Of a stretch of DNA of 5,793 nt, positions 1 to 5,793 are shown piece after piece; the stretch's first letter is position 1, and each line of letters begins with the position of its first letter. Below the pieces are notes generated by a model. The model was not told the origin of the DNA and ran no database searches. It saw only the letters and a list, made by a program, of their open reading frames with translations. Location of the stretch: positions 1 through 5,793 of the forward strand of contig JAFLSL010000078.1 in assembly GCA_022510985.1 (NCBI GenBank), written 5' to 3'. A program made the translations under genes and the position numbers. Origin of the DNA: Ruminococcus sp. Its GTDB lineage: Bacteria > Bacillota > Clostridia > Oscillospirales > Acutalibacteraceae.

Positions 1-359
1 TTTTTCACAGATTGTTTTGAAACCTCTTTTGCAAGCTTTACAGAATCAACCGATTGAATAAGATCAACCTTTCCGACAATCTGTCTAACCTTGTTAGATT
101 GAAGATGACCTATAAATTGAAGTGAAGTATCTGCAAGGTTATAGCTTTCATACTTAGAAAGAAGTTCCTGAACCTTATTTTCTCCGATATACTTAAGCCC
201 AAGTGAAATTGCGTAATTAATTATCTCAACATCAACGGTTTTTGTAGCAGCAAGAAATGTAATATCTTCTCTTTTTCTTCCTGACTTTAAAGCCGCCTCA
301 TTTATGCGTTCCTCAATATATTTGTAATTGTATTCAACATTACTCAATAACTTTTCCAT
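1..359 (-). CDS. yggS: YggS/PLPBP-family pyridoxal phosphate-binding protein, N-terminal part (3' end outside window)
   Basis: The family (E. coli YggS, B. subtilis YlmE, human PLPBP) binds PLP on an alanine-racemase-like barrel without known enzymatic activity. It maintains PLP and amino-acid/2-oxoacid balance in the cytosol. The first 119 residues of a protein usually near 220-235 are visible. They show ITFLAATKTVD (33-43), in which Lys40 is the expected PLP Schiff-base lysine, YIGENKVQELL (57-67), the hallmark FIGHLQSNK (82-90) followed by VRQIVGKVDLIQSVDS (91-106), and KLAKEV (108-113). The frame is open to the left edge with no stop or frameshift, so the gene is cut only by the window. 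The start ATG at 359 lies inside the last codons of the HlyD-like gene (20-nt overlap) and is served by an AAGGAGA site; no in-frame ATG, GTG or TTG lies between that site and the ATG. In many Firmicutes this gene precedes sepF, ylmH and divIVA; whether that holds here lies beyond the window. Confidence 0.95.
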   Translation of the reverse strand, partial: MEKLLSNVEYNYKYIEERINEAALKSGRKREDITFLAATKTVDVEIINYAISLGLKYIGENKVQELLSKYESYNLADTSLQFIGHLQSNKVRQIVGKVDLIQSVDSVKLAKEVSKQSVK

Positions 360-1635
360 CGTAAAGATTATCTCCTTTTATTACTACCTGATCGTAGAGT
401 TGAAGCGTTTTATCACTAAATAATACGCCGTCGTTCGGTTTGGTTTCACAAAGCACATAGTCCTTTGCAGAATATGCGATTGAAATTTCCTTAAAGATGA
501 GTTCGGAGCCGTGAAGAACATAAACTCCCTGAACCTTTTTCTTTTTTGTTACGCTGTTTCCGTCATCATCCTTAACAGTTTTTTCAACGTAATCCTCGTG
601 AATAGCACGTTTTGAAACCTTCAGACCGGAGTATGAAACAGTTGAAATATCGGTGTTTTCATTTCTTGCGTTGGCTAAATTTTTATTCATATAGTCACAG
701 CTTAAAACTAAAATACCGCTATCTTTTTTACTTTTCTGATTAATAGAATAAATAGAACTGGGAATTTTTTCTGTCATAATAGCAGGCATAGAAACATAAA
801 GAGACACACCTTCATTTTGTAATTTGGAAAGCATTATAGCATCGTCTGCAGATATTTTACACGCAAGATACCATGTAGGATTTGTTACAACCTTTCCTAT
901 TACATTGCTATTGAAGTTCTTTTTCTTTATCTTTTCAAACTTATTTATGGTCAAGTCTTGCAGCTTGTTATAGTTTATTGATTTTTCATATCCGTCACAA
1001 GAAGATATAAAATATCCGGCTTTCTTAGAAGATATTGTTCCGATTCTTGAAGAACAATTATTTTTTATTTTCTCTCTTTCTCTTCTAAGCTCGTTAATTT
1101 TACCTTTAAAACCCTTTACACTTCCGGTTGTAATCTGTCTTTCACAAATTGAGAAAAGAAGATTTTCGCAACAAGAATTTGCATCAATCAGCTTTCCGTT
1201 GTTTACATTCTCCATAATAGAGAAAATATTATTATTAATCTGCGTATTAATAGTATCAAAACCAACGCTGTTCTTATAATAGGACTGCGAAAGTGATTTT
1301 AGATCTTCTATCTGTTTATTTATATTGTCAATCTTTTTGCGTGATATAGCATCATTTTCGTTTCGATAAATATCGGCAATATTCTGATTTATGCTAACGT
1401 TATCTCCGTCCTCAACGTTGTAAGATAGAATACCGATTTCGTTGTTTTCGATATACGATTCCTGACGAACGATAAACGCTTTAGAATGGATAACGTATGA
1501 GACTGTGCTCGATATCGCCTCCTCTGTTTCAACGGAATTGGCAAAATTTGCACTAGCTATTAAATAAACTATATATGTCACTATACAAACAGACAAAAGT
1601 CCGATTATAATTCTTTTAAATAATAATTTATCCAT
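340..1635 (-). CDS. HlyD-like (membrane-fusion-protein type) single-pass membrane protein, role unknown
   Basis: This 431-residue protein has a short basic N-terminus (K3, K7, R8), one hydrophobic segment at about 9-29, and a large remainder predicted outside the membrane. No signal-peptidase or convincing lipobox site is visible. Residues about 48-90 (ending VEDGDNVSINQNIADIY) look like the first half of a biotinyl-lipoyl/barrel-sandwich hybrid domain. About 92-200 is polar and helical, rich in Lys, Asn and Glu, and could form the coiled-coil hairpin of HlyD/AcrA adaptors. SSKKAGYFISSCDGYE (202-217) resembles the returning half of the barrel-sandwich. Residues about 245-431 look like beta-barrel and membrane-proximal domains, ending in LYDQVVIKGDNLYDGKVIE. 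Such proteins are usually annotated as HlyD-family efflux adaptors, but no ABC, MFS or RND transporter is adjacent. From general knowledge, relatives occur beside yggS and sepF-like genes in Clostridia, which would hint at an envelope or division role; that is inference. Eight cysteines lie outside the membrane. The start ATG at 1635 has GAGG 8 nt upstream. The gene overlaps miaA by 8 nt and yggS by 20 nt. Confidence 0.8.
   Translation of the reverse strand: MDKLLFKRIIIGLLSVCIVTYIVYLIASANFANSVETEEAISSTVSYVIHSKAFIVRQESYIENNEIGILSYNVEDGDNVSINQNIADIYRNENDAISRKKIDNINKQIEDLKSLSQSYYKNSVGFDTINTQINNNIFSIMENVNNGKLIDANSCCENLLFSICERQITTGSVKGFKGKINELRREREKIKNNCSSRIGTISSKKAGYFISSCDGYEKSINYNKLQDLTINKFEKIKKKNFNSNVIGKVVTNPTWYLACKISADDAIMLSKLQNEGVSLYVSMPAIMTEKIPSSIYSINQKSKKDSGILVLSCDYMNKNLANARNENTDISTVSYSGLKVSKRAIHEDYVEKTVKDDDGNSVTKKKKVQGVYVLHGSELIFKEISIAYSAKDYVLCETKPNDGVLFSDKTLQLYDQVVIKGDNLYDGKVIE
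371..377 (-). promoter_or_regulatory. yggS ribosome binding site inside the HlyD-like gene
   Basis: AAGGAGA on the minus strand is the strongest Shine-Dalgarno match in the window. It lies 11 nt before the ATG at 359, a little longer than the usual 5-9 nt. It is embedded in the codons for IKGD of the upstream gene, so yggS translation is likely initiated before or while ribosomes terminate on the HlyD-like reading frame. Confidence 0.75.
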
Positions 1636-2575
1636 TTAAAAATCCTCGATTTTTAACTACATCTTTTATAAATTCAAGCTGTTCTTCAGTAGTTTTTAAT
1701 TCATCTATATTAATCCAATTTATATTTTCATTACGCCTAAACCATGTAAGCTGACGTTTAGCATAATGACGTGTTTCGGTTTTCAGCCTTTCGATACATT
1801 CTTCTAAAGATCTTTCACCATTAAAATACGGAATTAATTGTTTATACCCTATAGCCTTTGAAGAAGTTTCGCTAAGGTTTGAATTAAGAACACCTTCCGC
1901 TTCCTCTAAAAGTCCGCTTTCAAGCATAATATCAACTCTTTTATTAATTCTATCGTAAATATACTGCCTATTCTTAGCAGTCAATCCGAAAATAAGGCTA
2001 TCAAACTCAGTCTCATTCAACTTACTTTTTTCATTTTGCTCAGTTATTGTAACACCGGTTGTTTTATAGAATTCGATAGCTCTTATAATACGTTTTGGAT
2101 TTTTCTGCTCACTAAGACGTTTTGCAGAGGCCTCATCAAATGTGGAAAGATAATCTAAAAGATAATCTATTCCCTTTTCCCCAGCAAGCTTATTAAGTTC
2201 CTCACGTATTTTAAGGTTAGAGCTGTTTTCTATGAAATTAATTCCGTTTAAAAGAGAATCAACATAAAGTCCCGTGCCGCCGCAGATAATCGGGAGCTTT
2301 TCTTTACTTCTTATAATATCAATTGCCTCTTTAGCATCTTCTACATATTTTCCGACCGAGTAAGACTCACCGGTATCGAGAAAATCAATGAGATAATGTT
2401 TTATTTCTGCCATTTCTTCATATGTAGGTTTAGCAGTAGCAATACTCATACCACGGTAAATTTGCATACTGTCTGCAGAAATTATCTCACCGTTATAATG
2501 TTTTGCAAGTTCAATAGAAAGACTTGTTTTACCGGACGCTGTAGGACCGACAATTACAAGAAGATTCTTTTTCAT
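1628..2575 (-). CDS. miaA: tRNA (adenosine(37)-N6)-dimethylallyltransferase MiaA, complete
   Basis: MiaA transfers a dimethylallyl group from dimethylallyl diphosphate to N6 of A37 in tRNAs that read codons starting with U. This is the first step toward ms2i6A, a modification that stabilises codon-anticodon pairing. From the chosen start the protein has 315 residues, the usual size. The P-loop GPTASGKT lies at 10-17, the DSMQIYRGM segment at 35-43 (Asp35 is the expected catalytic base), GGTGLY at 99-104, NPKRIIRAIE at 159-168, IGYKQ at 242-246 and the tRNA-binding TRHYAKRQLTWFRR at 268-281. I chose the ATG at 2575 because the P-loop then lies at the usual distance from the N-terminus and a GGAAGAG site sits about 6 nt upstream. 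A TTG at 2590 would add only five residues inside the end of mutL. It starts 1 nt after the mutL stop and its own end overlaps the next gene by 8 nt. Placement right after mutL is common in bacteria. Confidence 0.98.
   Translation of the reverse strand: MKKNLLVIVGPTASGKTSLSIELAKHYNGEIISADSMQIYRGMSIATAKPTYEEMAEIKHYLIDFLDTGESYSVGKYVEDAKEAIDIIRSKEKLPIICGGTGLYVDSLLNGINFIENSSNLKIREELNKLAGEKGIDYLLDYLSTFDEASAKRLSEQKNPKRIIRAIEFYKTTGVTITEQNEKSKLNETEFDSLIFGLTAKNRQYIYDRINKRVDIMLESGLLEEAEGVLNSNLSETSSKAIGYKQLIPYFNGERSLEECIERLKTETRHYAKRQLTWFRRNENINWINIDELKTTEEQLEFIKDVVKNRGFLNG
1644..1647 (-). promoter_or_regulatory. Ribosome binding site of the HlyD-like gene
   Basis: GAGG on the minus strand, 8 nt before the ATG at 1635, lies within the last codons of miaA. 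It supports the chosen start and indicates that the gene is translated from inside the upstream reading frame, in line with the 8-nt overlap ATGGATAA. Confidence 0.65.
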
Positions 2576-2576
2576 T

Positions 2577-4571
2577 TTACACTCTTCCAAACTGTTTTTC
2601 GAGTTCGTATTTACTCATTACCACACATACAGGTCTGCCGTGCGGACAATATCTCAATGTTGGATCCTCGTCTAGCTTGTTTGCTATATCAATAAGCTCC
2701 TCACGAGTGCTTATATTTCCACCTTTTATTGCAGCTCTGCAAGCTACATTATGGTAAATCCAATCCATTTTTTCACTTCTGATATCATTTTTATTTTGTG
2801 CAATATACCCTGCCATTTCAATTACAGATGATTCTATATCATCAAGAGCAAGATATTGTGGGGCTGCTCTGACAATAAGCGTTCCGTTACCGAAGTCCTC
2901 TATATCAAAGGCACATTCCTTAAACATATCAAGATTACTGATGGAAGCTTCGTAATCGTTTTTGTTAAGCAGGACAGTTATTGGTTGCAGAAGAACCTGC
3001 GAAAAACCGGCACCACGCTCTTTTTTTAGCCTTTCGTATATCATACGCTCATGGGCTGCATGTTTATCTATGATAACTATTTCTTTATCATTTTTCTCAA
3101 CCAATATGTATGTTTTAAAAGCTTCTCCTATAAACACAAGCTTGTTTTTGGGCTGTTCATAAAAAGTTTCAGGCTCAGCATTTTCAGCTATTTCTATTTT
3201 TTTCTCGACTGTTTTGGGGACAAAATCGGGAATATTTATAGAGTTTTCAGAGGGCTTAACAGCTGAAACTATCGTTGTATCAATCGGTTGCTTTTTATCA
3301 AGAATCTCACCGATTTTATGTTCAACATTTTCCTGACGTTTGACAGACTCCTTCGAATATACATCCAAAGGATTTTTGTAATTGCTCACAGATGCCTTTA
3401 AATCAATAGGTTTTGTATTTTTTATAACTTCATCAAGCCTTGAAATCGGGTCAATATCCTTTTTCTTTTCCTTTACCGGAGCATTAAACGTACTTACAGG
3501 AGCAACAAATGGCTTAGACCTTTTAATTTCAGAAAAGGCATCGTCACGTTTAACGCCGTTAAAGGTGACAGATTTTCTTTCATCGTTATTATTCAAAGAG
3601 GTTTTTGTTGCATGATAAATTGCGTCGAATACCGGTCTTTCATTTATAAAACGGACTTCAATTTTTGAGGGATGAACATTAACGTCTATAGCTTCAAAAG
3701 GCACTGAAATATGTAATACACAGGCAGGAAATTTCCCAACCATTACGTTTCCTTTACACGCCTCTTCCATCGCCGCCATAGCTGTAACAGACTTTACATA
3801 TCGTCCGTTAATAAAGAAGTTCTGCATACTGCGGTTAGGTCTTGCGTTAACAGGCTTTGAAATATATCCCTGAACTTTAATTCCGTTAAGTTCATAGTTA
3901 ACAGGAATAAGTCCTGCTGCAAAATCACGTCCGTAGACCGAATAAATTGCAGATTTAATCTTTCCGTCACCGGAAGTATTGAGAACTCTTCTTCCATCGC
4001 GAATAAATGTGAAAGCTACTTCAGGATGAGATAATGCTACCTTGTCTATTACATTCGCAACAGCATTTCCTTCTGCCCTATCTTTTTTTAAAAACTTCAT
4101 TCTCGCAGGGATATTATAAAATAAATCTCTTACGATAATTGTTGTTCCGATTGGACAACCGGCATCATCAAGAGAAATTTCCTCTCCGCCATTTATTTCG
4201 TATGATGTGCCAATTTCCTCACTTTTATGTCTTGATAAAAGCTGAAGTTTTGAAACTGACGAAATTGACGAAAGTGCCTCGCCTCTAAATCCCAGAGTTG
4301 AAATACTGTCAAGGTCGTTTTGTATTTTAATTTTACTTGTCGCATGCGGCAAAAATGCGAGTTTTACGTCGTCTCGCATAATACCACAGCCGTTATCGGT
4401 TACTCTCATAAATGTGATGCCACCATTTTGGATTTCGACTGTAACATCCGTAGCTCCGGCATCTATTGAATTTTCAATCATTTCTTTTATAGCAGACGCA
4501 GGTCTTTCAACAACTTCGCCTGCTGCTATAAGTTCGGCTACGTGTTTGTCAAGTACATTGATGACACCCAT
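2577..4571 (-). CDS. mutL: DNA mismatch repair protein MutL (endonuclease-type), complete
   Basis: MutL couples mismatch recognition by MutS to strand incision. At 664 residues it is of normal length. The N-terminal GHKL ATPase shows KEMIENSIDAGA (29-40, catalytic Glu30 and Mg-binding Asn34 by analogy), DNGCGI (59-64), GFRGEAL (94-100), the DLFYNIPARMKFLK block (149-162), FINGRYVKS (253-261) and DVNVHPSKIEVRF (296-308). Residues about 325-475 form a Lys/Ser/Asp-rich linker, likely disordered. The C-terminal domain (about 476-664) carries the metal-dependent nickase motifs: DKHAAHERMIYE at 502-513 (DQHA(X)2E(X)4E with Lys for Gln), ACR at 610-612, CPHGRP at 642-647 and FGR at 661-663. QVLLQP at 525-530 aligns in position with the beta-clamp-binding motif of Bacillus MutL. 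MutL should therefore nick DNA itself, and a MutH partner is not expected. The ATG at 4571 is supported by an AGGTGG site 8 nt upstream and by conserved residues beginning almost at once (LIAAGEVVERP at 14-24). It ends one base before the miaA ATG. Confidence 0.98.
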   Translation of the reverse strand: MGVINVLDKHVAELIAAGEVVERPASAIKEMIENSIDAGATDVTVEIQNGGITFMRVTDNGCGIMRDDVKLAFLPHATSKIKIQNDLDSISTLGFRGEALSSISSVSKLQLLSRHKSEEIGTSYEINGGEEISLDDAGCPIGTTIIVRDLFYNIPARMKFLKKDRAEGNAVANVIDKVALSHPEVAFTFIRDGRRVLNTSGDGKIKSAIYSVYGRDFAAGLIPVNYELNGIKVQGYISKPVNARPNRSMQNFFINGRYVKSVTAMAAMEEACKGNVMVGKFPACVLHISVPFEAIDVNVHPSKIEVRFINERPVFDAIYHATKTSLNNNDERKSVTFNGVKRDDAFSEIKRSKPFVAPVSTFNAPVKEKKKDIDPISRLDEVIKNTKPIDLKASVSNYKNPLDVYSKESVKRQENVEHKIGEILDKKQPIDTTIVSAVKPSENSINIPDFVPKTVEKKIEIAENAEPETFYEQPKNKLVFIGEAFKTYILVEKNDKEIVIIDKHAAHERMIYERLKKERGAGFSQVLLQPITVLLNKNDYEASISNLDMFKECAFDIEDFGNGTLIVRAAPQYLALDDIESSVIEMAGYIAQNKNDIRSEKMDWIYHNVACRAAIKGGNISTREELIDIANKLDEDPTLRYCPHGRPVCVVMSKYELEKQFGRV
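2582..2588 (-). promoter_or_regulatory. miaA ribosome binding site within the end of mutL
   Basis: GGAAGAG on the minus strand lies 6 nt before the ATG at 2575 and inside the last codons of mutL. It decides the start: if translation began at the TTG at 2590, this purine stretch would be within the coding sequence rather than upstream. It is a moderate rather than strong match to the anti-SD. Confidence 0.6.
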
Positions 4572-4577
4572 TTATTT

Positions 4578-4585
4578 CACCACCT
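4578..4585 (-). promoter_or_regulatory. mutL ribosome binding site overlapping mutS stop
   Basis: Read on the minus strand, AGGTGGTG begins at the last two bases of the mutS TAG stop codon. Its AGGTGG core lies 8 nt before the mutL ATG. Ribosomes finishing mutS would clear or expose this site, which fits translational coupling of the two repair proteins. The site is seen directly; the coupling is inferred. Confidence 0.75.
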
Positions 4586-5793
4586 AAATCATATTTTTTA
4601 ATTCATAAAGCAAATTCATTGCCTCAATCGGCGTAAGAGTATTAATATCTACATTTTTAAGTTTTTCAGCAACAACAGAGTCAACACTGGGAAGTAAGCT
4701 GAGTTGTTGAATATCCTGAGCGGATTTTTTAGGCTTATCAATAATATCTTTCTTGTTATCTGTACTTTCAAGCTCAGCCAAAATCTCTTTTGCTCTGTTA
4801 ATTATATATTCGGGAACACCGGCAAGCTTTGCAACCTCTATTCCGTAACTGTCGTCCGCTCCTCCCGAAACAATTCTTCTTAAAAAGGTTATTTCGTCAC
4901 CCTTTTTCTTTACGGCAATATTGTAGTTATTAACTCCCTCAATTATCTGCTCCATAACGGTAAGCTCATGATAATGAGTTGCAAATAAGGCTTTGGCACC
5001 GAGTTTATTTTTATCTGCAACATATTCTAAAACTGCTCTCGCAATACTCATTCCATCAAAGGTAGATGTACCTCTGCCGATTTCATCAAGTATCAAAAGG
5101 GATTTTGAAGTTGCATTTGTAACGATATTCGCAACTTCACTCATTTCAACCATAAAGGTTGACTGACCTGAGGCTAAATCGTCCGACGCTCCAACACGAG
5201 TAAATATGCTGTCTACGACACCTACTTCGGCAGACGACGCAGGAACAAAGCTACCTATCTGTGCCATAAGCACAATTAAAGCAACCTGACGCATATATGT
5301 GGATTTTCCTGCCATATTAGGACCTGTTATAATAGCAACTCTGTTAGCCTGACAATTTAAGTAAACGTCATTCGGGACGAACGGAGCACCCTTTAAAAGT
5401 TGTTCAACAACAGGATGTCGGCTGTCTTTTAGAATAATATTATCACTTAGATTAACATCAGGACGAACGTAACGATTGTCCGAAGCTACGTTTGCAAGAG
5501 AATTTAAAACGTCTAAAGTCGAAATTGCTGTAGCTGTACTTTGAATACGTTCAAGCTGAGATGCTACCTTTTTACGTATATCGTCAAAAATCTGATATTC
5601 AAGTGCAACTGCTTTATCCTTAGCACCTAAAATTCTACCCTCAACAGTTTTAAGCTCCTGAGTTATGTAACGTTCGCAGTTCGTTAAAGTTTGCTTGCGG
5701 ATATAGGTTTCGGGAACCATATCCTTATATGAATTTGTGACCTCAATATAATATCCGAAAACACGGTTAAAACCTATTTTCAGCGTTCTTATA
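4584..5793 (-). CDS. mutS: DNA mismatch repair protein MutS, C-terminal part (5' end outside window)
   Basis: MutS recognises mismatches and small loops in DNA and, on ATP binding, becomes a sliding clamp that recruits MutL. The reading frame is open to the right edge, so about 402 C-terminal residues of a protein usually near 850-900 are present; the methionine codon at 5720 is internal. The fragment opens with the family-typical VFGYYIEVTNSYKD segment from the end of the lever/clamp region. It continues through the helical core and the ABC-type ATPase: Walker A GPNMAGKST at fragment residues about 157-165, Walker B LLILDE at about 232-237 followed by the signature-like GRGTSTFDG, and the ATHYHEL switch segment. 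Near the C-terminus, QLSLL at about 363-367 resembles the beta-clamp-binding motif (usually QLSLF) and precedes the common ending PIEAMNLLYELK. The gene ends in TAG only 12 nt before mutL, and the mutL ribosome binding site starts within that stop codon, so the two are probably co-translated. Identity is very secure; only the N-terminal mismatch-binding domain cannot be judged. Confidence 0.97.
   Translation of the reverse strand, partial: IRTLKIGFNRVFGYYIEVTNSYKDMVPETYIRKQTLTNCERYITQELKTVEGRILGAKDKAVALEYQIFDDIRKKVASQLERIQSTATAISTLDVLNSLANVASDNRYVRPDVNLSDNIILKDSRHPVVEQLLKGAPFVPNDVYLNCQANRVAIITGPNMAGKSTYMRQVALIVLMAQIGSFVPASSAEVGVVDSIFTRVGASDDLASGQSTFMVEMSEVANIVTNATSKSLLILDEIGRGTSTFDGMSIARAVLEYVADKNKLGAKALFATHYHELTVMEQIIEGVNNYNIAVKKKGDEITFLRRIVSGGADDSYGIEVAKLAGVPEYIINRAKEILAELESTDNKKDIIDKPKKSAQDIQQLSLLPSVDSVVAEKLKNVDINTLTPIEAMNLLYELKNMI

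Noticed and set aside
1576..1590. Possible lipobox around Cys17 (LSVC) of the HlyD-like protein
   Set aside because: The residue before Cys is Val rather than Gly/Ala/Ser, and the hydrophobic segment continues for a dozen residues after it, which fits a plain membrane anchor.
2576..2590. TTG at 2590 as an alternative miaA start
   Set aside because: It adds five non-conserved residues, overlaps mutL and places the purine-rich site inside the gene; the ATG at 2575 has better SD spacing and normal family length.
2396..3615. Several plus-strand open frames of 66-99 codons opposite miaA and mutL (2396-2695, 2962-3162, 3051-3266, 3382-3615)
   Set aside because: They lie antisense to well-conserved coding sequence, have Phe/Ser/Cys-rich compositions typical of reverse-complement shadows, and match no recognisable family.
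3794..3997. Minus-strand open frame of 67 codons within mutL
   Set aside because: It is an out-of-frame shadow inside the conserved ATPase region of MutL; the main frame carries all family motifs without interruption.
4572..4583. Intergenic promoter or terminator between mutS and mutL
   Set aside because: Only 12 bases are available and they are taken up by the ribosome binding site; there is no hairpin or T-run.
5718..5720. ATG that could be taken as the start of mutS
   Set aside because: The same frame continues upstream to the window edge and encodes conserved MutS sequence (VFGYYIEVTNSYKD), so this methionine is internal.

Overview
The window is fully coding on the minus strand. It holds five genes in one tightly packed array, in transcription order (right to left): the 3' part of mutS, all of mutL, all of miaA, a complete gene for a single-pass HlyD-like membrane protein, and the 5' part of a yggS-type PLP-binding protein gene. 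Junctions are +12 nt (mutS-mutL), +1 nt (mutL-miaA), 8 nt overlap (miaA-hlyD-like) and 20 nt overlap (hlyD-like-yggS). The array reads as one transcription unit with likely translational coupling. No gene-free stretch exceeds 12 bases, and I see no terminator, promoter, RNA gene, mobile element, CRISPR array or significant repeat.

The sequence is AT-rich. MutL carries its own C-terminal endonuclease motifs, the Shine-Dalgarno sites are purine-rich (AGGAG/GAGG type), and mutS-mutL-miaA is followed by a HlyD-like gene and yggS. Together these suggest a low-GC Firmicute of the class Clostridia, probably a Ruminococcaceae/Oscillospiraceae-like gut bacterium. This is an inference from protein style and gene order; no marker gene here fixes the taxonomy.

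Region by region: 4584-5793 is MutS from the late core/clamp region through the ATPase to the C-terminus. 2577-4571 is MutL, with a GHKL ATPase, a disordered linker and an endonuclease/dimerisation domain. 1628-2575 is MiaA, the prenyltransferase acting on A37 of tRNA. 340-1635 is an extracytoplasmic barrel-sandwich/coiled-coil protein of unknown role. 1-359 is the first 119 residues of the YggS/PLPBP-like protein.

MutS and MutL form the methyl-independent mismatch repair pathway, with visible beta-clamp-binding motifs in both. MiaA affects translational fidelity. YggS controls PLP and amino-acid homeostasis. The HlyD-like protein has no efflux partner in view and is the only gene whose function is really open. 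I found no evidence of a new defence or mobile system; this is a conserved housekeeping locus.
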